64,000 bases of DNA from Karalla daura (Eukaryota; Chordata; Actinopteri; Chaetodontiformes; Leiognathidae). Below, one piece after another: positions 1 through 12,383 of this stretch. The stretch lies in NCBI GenBank assembly GCA_029224185.1, contig CM055192.1, positions 17,500,739-17,564,738 of the forward strand. The letters run 5' to 3'. Below the pieces are notes generated by a model. That model worked only from the letters and a program-made list of their open reading frames with translations. It was not told the origin of the DNA and made no database searches. A program made the position numbers and the translations under genes. Position 1 is the first letter of the stretch; every line of letters starts with the position of its first letter.

Positions 1-3000
1 TGGTGTGTTTGCATTGCGTAGGCAGCCCTGTCAGCGCGACTCCAGCGGGAGCTCCCACCGCTGTGTCTGATTCAAGCCTCTCTGCCGTTTCCTGTTTGTT
101 AAATACCACGTTTCTTTTCACCAGTGCGGAGTGGAGGATAATAAGGAGGAGGGAAAACATGGTAATTATCATCAGTGCTTTGTTAAACAGGTCACAGTCT
201 AATCACAGACATGGTCATGAGATCGTCTGCATGTGGGTCTCGGGTGCAGCAGTTGATTAAGCATCCAGCTGCGAATCCTTGCCGATCAACCCAAGGTCAT
301 ACAGAATAACAATAAGTCTCCAAAACTACTACCTTCATTTTGAATGTCATTCAGTTTGTTGCCCGAGGGTTTTCCCACCGCTTTGTCCTGTCCATCCCGC
401 CTATGCAAAGCTGCCTCCTTTGTGCTTTGAGCGATATCATCTTTCCTCCGACCCCGAGAGCAGCTGTAAGGTCACTAAGTATGGGTAAGTGAGTGATTTA
501 GGGTAAAGGGCAACAGAAGACAACAAAAGGCGGGGTGAATGAGAGACACGACAAGAAAACACCAGCAATTACAACAATACGTTTCCACATAGCAGAGTGG
601 GGGAAGATGGAGGAAGTGAGATGAAGGGAGTGAAACAGAGCTGCGGGCTAGTGAGAAAGAGGCAAGCCTTTGTCTCTGGAGAGTTGTGAAGCTTTAGAGG
701 AGAGCAGTGAGAGTGGCGGGCGGCGTGTTTAGAGGGGAGCAAGACTGAGAAACAGTTTTCAACTTGGCCGTGTTGGGTAACAACAGTCGGTTCATAAATG
801 TGCTGCAGGTTCAAGATATTGAAATGGAAATGAAACAAACAGGTGTGTCTGATCAGAGAAAGACTGGGATGTAAAATAAAGTTTGCATGTACCTGCCTGC
901 ATGTAGGAACACAAGAGCGTGACGACAGACGACTGCGAGGGATGTAGTTGGTGAAGTTTCTGGTGAGACGTCTGGATATGGGTTCCTGGTTCTTCCTCAT
1001 TCTCGATTCTGGCTCAAATAGATGATTTGGGTTTGAGTGTACACACTCCATGGCCATATTGCTCCATTTACCACTTGGTTCGGCCAAGTTGCTTAGCTCT
1101 CTGGTTGTAATGATAATGAATGAATGAATGTTAAGTCACACGAGTGGCACTGTGAAGTGTGGTGGCTCATTAAGTATGAAACAGATCTGCGTAGAGGCTG
1201 ATAGTTTAATTCCCACTGTAAAAACTAGGATTTCAAAATGGCGCCCAAGGCATTTGTGATGAAACCATGTCAAGGCAAGGCTAAATATTCCATTCGGCCG
1301 TTCTCGGTCACATTCAACGTCAAGCCGTGTTTTGCTGTGGCGTGAAATGCCGATTTTTGGGCCAGATCTCCGGAGCAATATGGAAAGCCGGTGGGGGGTT
1401 GCTGTTATTGGAGTAGGGGTCTAGTCTACACTGTAGACACGCCGACCACCTGTCAGTGTGCTGCTGGGGCAGGCGGGTACTAGGGGCAGGGGGGGGGGCA
1501 CATGGCCGGCAAAGTGGGTAGGGTCAGCGCGGGTTGCCATGGATACCCTTGTCCTATCTATGTATGGTGGAATTCCCCGAGACATTCCTCTCCCTCCCGC
1601 CTCCCGCCTCCCGCCTCCTCCCCATCAGTTGTGCTGAGGGTTCGTGTCGGCCCCTTCCCTGTGTGCAGTTCACTGGCGAAACACCCCCGAACTAATGAAA
1701 TCTAAATACCCTCGCGACTTAAATCATCCTGTTTATTTCCTGCTTACTTTCAGTCCGGTTGTGGTTAATTAATCGCCCATTGAGGAGGACATGTGGGTGC
1801 AGCAGAGACAAAGGAGCCGGCTTATCCTATTAAGCTGTGAGTGCAGTCAAATGGGGAGCGGGGGCCTCATGCACAAAGCTCGGGTTAGATTTGAGGCTGG
1901 AGATCTAACAGCAGAAATATGCACATACACTCAGAGGCAAAGTTTCCCCGCTTTTTTTTTGTGCGTTAACTGACATGAGATGAACTTCCACCACTATCCC
2001 TGAAAGGATTTAAACACAACCCTCTTGAATCCTGAATGAAAATACTGGTCTCATTCTTTGTTTGATCTCGCATCAAAGTGGTCTTTGTAGTACACACACT
2101 GTTAACTGCAGAGATGTGGTGCGCTGACCTATATATTCAGGGATGGATAACCTTGTTTGGCAAACACTGAAAGCATCACCTAAACTTTGTGAACTGATGA
2201 AAACAGGAATGTGGATAGTTTTTGCCTTTGTCAGACTTATAAAACTGTGTGAGCACTTGATGGTCCTCATCCAGAACCAGAAACAATTAGTTAATTCCTG
2301 ATTCCTCCCATTCAACCCGACAGTGGATAATCACTCTCCAACAGTGACGCCCCCTGAATCTCTCAAAGGGAGCCTCCCAGAGGGATCAATAAGGTTCCCA
2401 TTCTATTTCAATATAATCCAAATCAAAATCAAAAGACGCACCACAGAGCAGTGGTTCTCTAAATTCAATCAGGAGTGAACCGCTGCCTCGTGGGAGGTGC
2501 TGCAGGTCCATTCGACACTTAAAGACTGACCAACAGATCATGTGTGAACCATAAAAGATGATCTGACGTGTGAATCTCACAATTCACACACATATGGGGT
2601 TGTGCAATAGATACATTTTTTAATGCTACTTCTACTCGTTGAATTATTTATTGATCACTGCTGCACACTTATTTATTTATTAGCTGCTGCGCACTCACTT
2701 TCCACACGCCGTGACTCCTGCTCTCATGTACGCCGAGCTTTGGGCTGCATGTTGGTTTTAGCCTCCACGAGGGGTTGCACTCGACTTTGGCTGCGCAGAT
2801 TGAATGAGAAACTGAAATATTGGGTGTAGTCGTACCGAAACGTATTGACAATTTGATAACTTGAGATGAAAATGAGAGCAGACTTTATGTGAACAGTTGT
2901 GCGTGGGTTAATGTCTGTGCCTCATCACATCCTTTGATGACAAGCAGCACAGATCATAATGTTGTTTTTTCAACCTGTTGGAGTGAAATGGGTGGATACA

Positions 3001-4574
3001 CGAGGCTCAGTTTATCAGACTGAGACCGCCGAGCTCACATCAAGGAGACAAAACTGTCTACAAACACAAAACCCCAAAAACAATCTACTGGAGATTAGCA
3101 GCGAAAGCAGCCGGTACCGCGGCGCGGAGGCAGGGCCATGTGGCCAGCGAAGCTGCCTGATCCGCACCATGTGCCCGTGTGGATCCACGAGTCTGCAGCA
3201 TACCACGCATTACTGGCATCTGGAGCGGAACGCAGCACATCAGACGATGTTGCACACTGGCTTTACGAGATCAGCTCGCCCCGGCCAGATTACAGACCAG
3301 GGCTTAGGACACGCTCACAGGCGGGGGCTGCCCCTGCCGATATGAGGGAACGCTCAGCGGTAACGATTTTGTTAGAATGCGTTAAGCAGGTTTGCAGAGT
3401 CAAATCACGCTTTGGCATCTTCCCTCTCTTGCATCCTATTAAACGATGGCAAAGCAATGTCTGTTTCTGTTAGCGACTGGAGCCTCAGAGGAGGAAACGT
3501 GGTTGTCGCGCACTGATTTGTGCTGCACACTTAGCACTCGGGGAAATGAGGTTTGCTTTTAGATGTCTGCAGGAGAGCATGCCGAGGCTGGCACGTCACA
3601 CCCATCTTCCTGTTGTTTTCTAACCCCTCACCTCAGCTAGTTGGCGAGCTGGCCTCGCACTGCAAGCTGCACAGCTTCCAAACACACGTGCGCTGCTGTG
3701 CATTTAAACCCCGTCTGCGCCACACCTCGAGTGCAGGCCACATCAGGAGTCCACCTCTCACCACGGCGCCGTGTGCTCTGCAGGCCGAGCAGCTGGAGGC
3801 TTTACGCAAACTGGGTGGGGCAGCTACAGAAATACCTCCTACTGTATAATTGTAGAGCGTCCTCTACAGCGCAGATCACGGGGCCTGTTATACCACTGTC
3901 TCCTTGTATGAGGGCCTGTCAAAAACAAAGTGTGTGTGACGAGTCTAGATGAAAGTGGCCACTATGGAGGAAGGATTGGTCCCTCGAGGTTAGAATCACA
4001 AACGGCGGACAGTTCATTGGGTGTCCTCTTTACTGCAAGTTTTTTCCTTTCTCGGGACGACGCCACAGTTCTGATTTATCGCTGTAGCTGCAGTGAAAAC
4101 CGAGGCTCTGGAAAAAGTACCGGATGACACCAGTCACAGCTGTGCTTGACATCTCGTACTATGTGTTTTACATTTACAGTGGTGTGTGTGTGTGCATGCA
4201 TGTGTGTGTGCGTATTTGGGGAGATAAACTCACCAGATGTCTAAACAGCAAAGTGATAGACGTGTTTTATGGAGAGGAAGCTTATTTAAGCTTCTCAAAT
4301 GGTCTGTATTTCATTTGTTTTAGCTTCTGAGGTTTGTAGTATTTTCGTCCTGCTTTGTATCCACACCCTGTCTACCCTTGAAAGAGCTATTCCACCCTTC
4401 TGCTATTCTGAGCTCCCTCTCACTTTTTTTTGTGTTCCCCCACAATTACCCAGAGGCGCAGATGTCTATATCAGATGGTTTATAATAGTGTGGAACATTC
4501 AGAAAAGTGACGGTAATGTTTCCCCCTCTCTCTCTCTCTCTCTCTCTCTTGCCTCCATTGTTCTCTGTGTGCAG
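1..4574 (+). other. Probable serinc5 intron 1 (no exon recognised)
   Basis: This stretch lies upstream of the first recognisable serinc5 exon. SERINC5 proteins begin with a few residues (M-S-A-Q-C-C-A-G-Q in human) encoded by a separate first exon. I looked for an ATG followed by such codons and a GT donor and did not find a convincing one, so exon 1 probably lies left of the window. The stretch contains scattered short open frames, a G-run at 1491-1498 and a moderately GC-rich part around 3100-3400 holding an unassigned open frame at 3138-3473. A CT microsatellite at 4525-4549 sits directly before the next exon. I see no other gene here. Confidence 0.6.
4525..4549 (+). repeat. (TC)n tract before serinc5 exon at 4575
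   Basis: A pure CT run lies 25 bases before the first recognised serinc5 exon, forming most of its polypyrimidine tract. Confidence 0.9.
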
Positions 4575-5018
4575 CTGGCCTGCTGCTGCGGCTCGGCGGC
4601 CTGCTCGTGCTGCTGTAACTGCTGCCCCAAGATCAAGCAGTCCACGGGGACCCGCATCATGTACGCCCTCTACTTCCTGCTGGTCACCGTCGTCTGCGTC
4701 ATCATGATGTCGCCCACCGTGGAGCAGGAGATGAAAGACCACGTAAGTAGACCTGCTGTACCCCGGTATCTGTGACAACTGCGGCTACGATGAGATGTGT
4801 CATCGTAGAGCCCTAATTGAGTTGAAAGTTTTAATTAAAAGCACGTGGGGAGGAGTGATGGGCTCAGGGAGCCAAGCTCTCATCTGTGCTTGAGTTTCGC
4901 TGAGAGGTGAGGAGAGCCCTGAACTGCCACTGTAGTACAGTGTTGACAGGTAGTGTTGAAGTCTGTTCAGATCAAGGTTAGAGTCATGATGCAAGCAGTC
5001 AGACCTTTATTTATTGAC

Positions 5019-5087
<69 letters not shown>

Positions 5088-8025
5088 ACTCACTGTCACA
5101 GACTGGGGGAAATAAACGGAGAGCCTCTCGACCTAAACATGCATGTTTTGGAACTATGAGAGGAAACCAGAGCACCTGGAGAAACATGCACTCACCACAG
5201 TAAGGAGCTGAACCCGGGACCTTTTAGCTGTGAGGCAAGACAGTGCTATCCACTCATACTCCTGCAGCTGTAGTGCAGCTCTAGCTATGACCCGTGCACC
5301 TTTTGCTTTGGATCATAGGAAAATAAATGCCACAAGGAGTAAAAGTTTGACCTATTTGCTGTTTCACAAATGGCCTGGTTTGCAGATCAGAGGTCTGCAC
5401 ACAGGCTCCGGTATCCCAGCCAACGGTTACCTCAACGCCGTGACCTTTTGCACTGTGTGGTGTCGCGCTCTGGGCAACACGGACCGACAGGGGAACGGCC
5501 TGCGTGTTTGTGGGCCTCCACACATCGTGTTTGTTTAGCTCTCTCACATCATAAACGTTGCAGCGTCAACACCGACGAGCAGAAATTAGGAATGTGTAGC
5601 ATCGCTGTTGGGCAAAGCAATAGAGCTTGTGTTTCACCTGGAGACGCCACGTTGGTCTTGAGCGGGCTTCTTCGAGGAGGCGGCAGCTTTCTGTCTGGAA
5701 CCGCCCACCCAGTCTCTGAAGCAGGGACAAGATAAACAGGAAGCCCGCTGCTCTCTCCTCTCATTTTTGCAGCTTTTTTTTTTCTTGCTTTGAATCTTCA
5801 TAAACCAAGATTATCATCAGACTGTGATTGTTTGATGAAGATCATCAGCTGGGGAGCTGCTCCACTCTGTAGGTCATCTGAGAATGAGACACGAGATGCG
5901 AGAGATTATGTGCTGACATATAATGCTTCAGATAATATATTGTATGATTCCTGGAAGTGACATGCGATGTTCAGGGTCAGAGTTCGAGTATGTAGACTAG
6001 ACTACAAGATCACAAGATTAATGACGCTCGCACATCTGGGAACCTCAGCTCGCTGTCTCGCCGTAGCAGTCGCTTTAGGCCTCCTCGATAGAAAGTTTGA
6101 AGATGGAGACGTTTTTCCACTACATTTCCTTCTTTCCCGCCAGTGTCTACGGTAGGCCATAAAGCAGGACGTCCTGCTGTGCCTGCTTGTGAGAGAGAGC
6201 CCTTTAAAAGGCTCATCCAGGCACAAAATGGCCTCTGATAGCCCCACGCAGGGCCTGCTGAGTTACACACACATATATACACATATACAAGAGCACTGTC
6301 AGTCTCACACTGGGCACAGTGGGAAGTCCCAGCTAAGAGAGCAGCCATTGTGTGCACGAGAGAGTCGGCCTTTTCTCAAGAGATTTACAGCTGTCTCAAA
6401 CAGCCGGCCCCTTTTCCTTCTTAATCACTGCACCATGGACATGCTAATATGGCCCTCGAGACGAGACAAAAGCGCCAAAATGGGTCTTTTTACCCGGCGT
6501 TGTGATCTGGCCCTGGCCTGAGCGGCACACCGAGGTGATGACGACTCAATCCGCTTCGGCGTTTCCACCCGAGTGCGTCGACGGCCGCCGAGGTCGAGCC
6601 GCAGCTCTTGCCGTCTGAACTTGGAGGCGGCGCCCGCGTCCGACCTGGACGCACCTAGACGCAGGAGGGGGAGGGATGTCTGAGCTGCTCCTCTGCGGCC
6701 ATCATCTCCAAGGCCGTCTCTCCTGTTGGCACTCGGGCCACTTCCAATTTCCTGTTGAAAGCCGCAGCGTGGTCCATATCTGCGGGGCCGGGCCGAGCAG
6801 TTTCAATGCAGCTGGCTCCCGGTATAAACACATGCACCTTCAGACGGATCTCTCGGCCTGCCTCTCGCGCTCACGCTCCCCTCGCTCTTCACGCGTCCCA
6901 CTCCCTCTGACTTGCTGACAAAAGGCGGTTAATTTATTCATCTGCGTCTTTTGTTTGGGTACACTGACAGTTAGTTGTAGGGCCCCTCTAACAGCCTGTA
7001 GAGAACGAGGGATGAAAGAGGGCTTGATGGAGAGAAAGAGGGGTTGTTGTTGCTGCCTGTTCGCTCATTCTGCTCCTTCAGAGGCGTGACGGTCCCAATA
7101 GACGCTATTGGGTCCTGTTTTTTTTCATTCTGAGGCCACGTACTAGACAAACATGGTGGAGATCGGAGAGGTGGGGGGGGGGGGTGAACACTACAACGAT
7201 CTAATCGAGGTCTTTTGGGTCTGTGATTCTTGCCATTCAGATCCCCTTCTACAGCGAGGTGTGTGAGAAGCTCAACGCCGGAGAGAACTGCAAAACCTTG
7301 GTGGGCTACTCGGCCGTCTACAAGATGTGCTTCGGCATGTCCTGCTTCTTCCTGTTCTTCTCCATCTTCACCATCCGGGTCAACAACAGCACGGGCTGGA
7401 GGGCGGCCGTTCACAACGGGTAAGAGGAGCTGCTCTCTGCTCTCTGTCCATGACAGCTGGCCACAGTGCATCCGCTCAGTCTGCAAATCGCCCTCCTGGA
7501 GCGCTCCATGTAAACGTCTCTGCTTCAAACATGAAGACGAGCTTTAACGTGAGGACTGCGCTCCCAGGTTCTGGCTGCTGAAGTTCTTCGTGCTGGTGGC
7601 CTGCTGTGCTGGAGGCTTCTTCCTCCCGGAGGAGGCGACCTTTCTGAAGGGTGAGTAGAGGGGACTCGGCCTGTTCTGAAGACTGAACCGAAGACGTCTC
7701 GTCTCACACTGAGCCTGTGTCTTTCCCTCCGTCCGCGGCCACAGTGTGGCGCTATGTAGGAGCCTCTTGCGGCTTCTTTTTCCTGGTGATCCAGCTCAAC
7801 CTTCTGGTGGAGTTTGCACACAGATGGAACACAAACTGGTGAGAGCAGAGCGTCTCCCCCCCCCCCCCCCCCGGTCTTTCTTTCTGACCTACTAACTCTC
7901 CGTCTGCCTCCTGACGTAAGCGCGGACGTCCAGCAAATGGCAGCGAGGCGGCGCAGTGCCTCTTATTTGCTCTTGAGAAACTCTGAGGGAGGGACATTTT
8001 CTTCTCTGGGGTTATTTGGGTTAAC

Positions 8026-8064
<39 letters not shown>

Positions 8065-10691
8065 AGTCTGGAAAGAGGGAGTCATGTGGCTTTGTGTTTT
8101 TGTGGGTGGAGGGGAGGGGAGTTTTGGCTGCGGGCCGTGCCTGGGCAGATTCACAGGATACATATGGTTTAGGAGTGTGCACTCAGTTTCCCCTTCCCTT
8201 CCCACATGCACGCTGCACATTGTTTCAAAAAAGCCCTAATAGTCGGTAACCGATGCATTAGACCCAAACCACTCAATCTGTATCGGTATGTGCACTTGTA
8301 CCTACTTATTATTTAGTGTTTTGGTACGAAACGTAAGTTTCCAGGCCGAGTGAAAATGATGTGAAAGCCATAAACCTGTCTTCTCGCCTTGTGCAAAAAT
8401 AACTCATTCAACTCCCGTCCCTTTGAATTTGTTTAATTTCCCTGAATTTTTTTTTTCTTTAGGCAGTTAGTTTCCCTTGCTTTTTCCCTCCCCCGCCGAC
8501 TCGACGCTTTCGCTCATTTCGTTTGATTTACCCTCGTCCCGTTTTTTTCCTTTGTGCCGTCTGTTTTCTCTCCCTCTCTGCCTTGGTCCCCTCTCGTCTG
8601 CAGGAGCTCCGGGGTGAAGTACAACCGGCTCTGGTACGCGGCTCTGGCCTTCGTGACTCTGACGCTGTTCAGCGTGGCGGTAGGAGCTGTGGTCCTCATG
8701 GGCTGGTTCTACACCGACCCCGAGGCCTGCTTGTATAACAAGATTTTCCTGGGAATCAACGGCAGCCTGTGCCTCATAGTGTCCCTGCTGGCCATCTCCC
8801 CCTGCATTCAGAAACGTAAGGACCTCTATTCACAAGTGCATCTCATTGGGATGGTTAAAAAAGACAGAGATGGAGCAGTGTGATGGACTGCAAGTCAATC
8901 CCCTTTCACTTTGTGCACCCGCAGTCCAGCCCACATCCGGCCTGCTGCAGCCAGGAGTCATCAGTGTCTACGTCATGTACCTCACCTTCTCAGCCTTCTC
9001 CAGCAAACCTAAAGAGAGTGAGTATGAGCAGGCGCCAGGGGTGTCCGCCCGGGTCCCGTCTCCCCGGAAGACCCGGAAAGTTAGCGGCCACTCGCAGGAG
9101 AAACACGTGGTAGATGAGAGAAGAGGAAATTGGAGAAACCTGAGAAAGCTGAGCTCTCTTTTTTCCTGTCCACCCAGTGAGAAAACACAGGCGGTTTAGA
9201 AAGTTCCGAAATTTCAATCTGTCACGCTTTCTAAACATGTAAGAGAGTGTTTCATAGATACATTATCACCGTGAAATCAAAGGCCTGGGGACGAGAGAAA
9301 AGTAAACATGAAGACAATCTTCATAAATACACAAAATGCAACTTACAACTGTAGAAAACGAGGTTAAACACACATGCTGTTTGTGTTGTTATTTGGGTTT
9401 GGCTTCTGAATGATGACAGTGCAGATCAGGTTTCGGTCTTGTTGCGTTTTGTCTAAACTGACCACAAAACAAACATGTTTATGATTGATACGTATGAACA
9501 AGCGCTCTAACTAAGCCCTCCAGTTATAACCTCAGCACCAGCCAAGAAGATTTATCCTGAGGGCTTTATCTGGCGGGCACAGACTGTACGTCTGAGCCAT
9601 GTCAGATAAGAGGAGCAACAATAAAAACCTCCTACACATCTGTTACGTGTTAGCTAGTTATAAGTACTCAAGTAATGCACATAAATCACAGAATAATGGG
9701 AACGTAATGAGGTGTTAAGATCTCAGCGATGGAAAGAAATGAGACCGTTCGACGTCTAACTTTAGCTGCGGGAGCGTTGTTATCCTTTGAGCTAATTGCA
9801 GCGCACGGGCAGAGACGCCGCACATACACACACACACACGTTTCCACAGCTCCCTGCCTTTCACGGCAGTTGACGACTTAATATTCTGCCCCGGGGTAAT
9901 CGTCGAGATTATCTCCCGAAAAGTTACAGCCCCGCGTAGCATTACTGAGGCCCTGGGACCTGTGTTCTTAATCTGCGATGCGCAAACTTTCCACTCCCCC
10001 CTTTCTTCCCCTCACTCTGTCGGCCCTGCCAAAACACACACACACACACATCTTTCACAACCAACCCCCCCGCTTCGACTTTCAATACCTCATCGCGCCT
10101 CATTCATCTCTGTCCGCGCGTTCTTGCCTTCCCAGCCGTGGAGAGGAATGGCGTGAACACCACCGTGTGTGTGTTTCCCCTGAGCGCCGGGACGGAGAGC
10201 GACAAGAAGATAGTCACCGCCGTGGGGACCGTCATCCTGTTCGGCTGCGTCCTCTACTCCTGGTGAGGCGCCCGCACACACACACACACACACACACGCA
10301 CGCAGACGGGCTCAGAGTCGAGGGCCTGAGCCAAGGCAGCGCGTGAGGAGCAGCCATGGAGTGCTGCGTTTCGTGGCAGCAACAGTGAGGGCTAGACGTG
10401 ATTGGTGTGGCTCCAGAGAGGCAGTGCACGATTGGCCCGCGGCTCCGCTCTAGTGTGCGGGAGACGGCAGAACCGTGGCCTTCTTTTTTTTGTTTTTTCT
10501 GTGCGTCCGTACACATGTGTTTCCCATTAAATGGAGGCATTATGTCTCCCGTGGTTGTTGTCTGAAGAGGACGGAGCTCGACGCGGTGGCAATCTGAAAC
10601 TGCTAATTATTGGGGGGGGGGAAAGTATCCAGCGTGGCAGAGTTACAACCTTCCTCTCCCTCCCTCGATCTGGCTTCACACCAGTTTCTCC

Positions 10692-10740
<49 letters not shown>

Positions 10741-11046
10741 TCTCTGTCTCTCTCCATCCCTCCAGCCTGACGTCCACCACCAGGCGAAGCTCTGCAGCGC
10801 TCCGAGTGTGCAGGAACAGTGAGCCAGAGACTGAGGTAAACGCACAAACATTCACATCCCGCTGTGTGTGTGTGTGTGTGCGTGCGTGTGTGCGCCTGTG
10901 TGTGTGTTTATGAAATGCACAGACTCGGTTCAGCAGATTTACGGCACTCCAAAACTCCACTGAATGTTCACTCCCACTGACAACTCACTCTCAGTTATAA
11001 ATCCTTATCATATTAGACAGATTTGGCCTGAGAGATGAGTGTGGAT

Positions 11047-11105
<59 letters not shown>

Positions 11106-12383
11106 CCAGAAGGTAACCTGAATGTTTTTCTTTATCCTGCAGAGAGCTCGCTGCTTTTTCTGCTGTGGTGATGACACAGGTAAGGAAATTGAAATACACC
11201 CCACCCCACACACACACACGCACACACACACACACTCACACAGCTGCATCTTTCCCCCCTCCCTTTCCCTGCCTCCTCGGTGTGTACGCTGAGGTCCCCA
11301 GGCACGGTGTTTGCACACAGAGAGGCCTGCGCTCATTGCTATTCCTCAGCCAGATTGAGGATGGTGAGAAAGTATTGGTCAGCAAACACAGATGATGTCA
11401 CTGTTACTAGGAGGTTAGTATGACAGTGAAGCAGCACCGGAGGCGAAGCAGGGACGGTGGGCAGGCTGACACTGCCCCCTGCTGGATGAAGCACAGTGAA
11501 ACGCAGGCATGGACGTCCCTGCGTGCCCTATCTTACCCCAGCTTCTACCTAAAACAGCGTTTTTGGGGCTGTTACCATGCACGTAAGGAGAGGCAGGGAA
11601 TATACCTCACCAGTCCATCCACACACACTGTTCACTCTCAAATCGACCCAAACATGCTTGTTTTTAGACTGTGGGGGGGGGGGCTTGAGCATGCAGAGAA
11701 AACCCTAGGACAGCATGCACAGTTCACCGAGCCAGAGTGTCACATCTTTCCCCCATATACCTCATTTGAACCAGTGTTTGAGGCATTTTCTAATAGCGCC
11801 ATTCACCCCGCCCTCCTCTCTTGTTCTTTTAGACGACTACGACGAGGAGCGGACCGGCTCAGGCCAGAACGTGGTGTACGATGAGCGGGAGGGCACCATC
11901 TACAGCTACGCCTTCTTCCACTTTGTCTTCTTCCTGGGCTCCCTCTATGTCATGATGACTGTCACCAACTGGTTCCAGTAAGTGGTGCTCAGCTGGATTT
12001 CATGCGTAGATCTTCAATGCTGAGTAATCAAAGATCAGACGTCAGCCGGCGTGCGTGTTGCAGCTTCTGACCCCTGAGGAGAAGCATGAAAATGTGACTC
12101 ACAGTGTCGAGTGCTGGTTCACATCGGCCGCTCCAGCGAGGCGGCATCGACCCGCCGTCAGCCGCGTCTGCGTCTCGTCTCTGGCGCCCTCGAGCGGTGA
12201 ACAGCTCGCTGAGTCTCGCTTTGTTTCCTCTTTTCCAGCTACGACGACCACAAGATCGAGAAGCTGTTGGACGGCAGCTGGTCGGTGTTCTGGATCAAGA
12301 TGGCCTCCTCCTGGGTCTGTCTCGTCCTCTACATGTGGACTCTCGTCGCCCCCATGGTCTGCCCAAAGCGCTTTGAGGCCTAG
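4575..12383 (+). CDS. serinc5: Serine incorporator 5, 5'-partial (ten exons)
   Basis: Exons: 4575-4742, 7241-7419, 7568-7650, 7745-7838, 8604-8815, 8925-9017, 10136-10262, 10766-10835, 11143-11179, 11833-11977, 12239-12383 (the last two carry the final membrane helices; 11 segments in all, stop TAG 12381-12383). Every junction is in phase. The protein is a polytopic membrane protein of the SERINC/TDE1 family. It starts with the cysteine-rich LACCCGSAACSCCC segment and the first helix (MYALYFLLVTVVCVIMM). It continues with the family motifs LVGYSAVYKMCFGMSCFF, LLVEFAHRWN and YLTFSAFSSKP. It ends with FHFVFFLGSLYVMMTVTNWF and a WSVFWIKMASSW helix. The sequence follows SERINC5 better than SERINC1/3 from memory, and the neighbour thbs4 fits SERINC5. 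Family knowledge: SERINCs sit in plasma and internal membranes, act in phospholipid scrambling or serine-lipid handling, and human SERINC5 lowers retroviral particle infectivity. The cytoplasmic loop encoded at 11143-11900 is acidic. The extreme N-terminus is missing. Confidence 0.93.
5021..5086. repeat. (AC)33 microsatellite
   Basis: A perfect run of 33 AC dinucleotides lies inside serinc5 intron 2, with a dispersed SINE-like element immediately to its right. This association is common in fish genomes. Confidence 0.97.
5087..5252 (-). mobile_element. Old tRNA-headed SINE-like element, copy A
   Basis: Read on the minus strand, the right part looks like a tRNA-type promoter region: a box-B-like GGTTCAG motif follows 'gcactgtcttgcctcacagc'. 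The rest has the conserved 'tccaaaacatgcatgtttagg' kind of core, read here as 'ctaaacatgcatgttttgg'. I recognise this as a family widespread in teleosts. Related copies occur at 48958-49260, 51935-52095 and 24695-24862. The copy is diverged and not expected to be active. Confidence 0.7.
8033..8061. repeat. (GA)n tract in serinc5 intron
   Basis: A simple GA repeat lies in the 765-base intron between the exons ending at 7838 and starting at 8604. A poly-C run at about 7857-7872 stands at the start of the same intron. Confidence 0.9.
10694..10757 (+). repeat. (TC)n microsatellite serving as polypyrimidine tract
   Basis: A nearly perfect CT repeat with two single-base interruptions ends eight bases before the acceptor of the serinc5 exon at 10766. 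It therefore makes up the polypyrimidine tract of that splice site. Confidence 0.9.
11048..11103. repeat. (GT)28 microsatellite
   Basis: A perfect GT run lies about 40 bases before the small 37-base serinc5 exon at 11143. Confidence 0.95.

Larger units (their letters stand above)
4743..7240 (+). other. serinc5 intron 2
   Basis: The intron is bounded by donor GTAAGT at 4743 and acceptor TTCAG ending at 7240. It contains a perfect (AC)n tract at 5021-5086, followed directly by an old SINE-like copy (5087-5250). A GC- and CpG-rich patch lies at about 6530-6660. Open frames here have no codon structure or family match that I recognise. Confidence 0.75.

Noticed and set aside
1441..1480. Possible serinc5 first exon (codons resembling Q-C-A-A-G)
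   Set aside because: There is no ATG in frame before it and no proper GT donor after it.
4953..5159. Open frames made of Thr-His or Cys-Val runs at CA/GT repeats (also near 11048, 21179, 33014, 58945, 62246, 62629)
   Set aside because: Dinucleotide repeats have no stop codons and create open frames by themselves.
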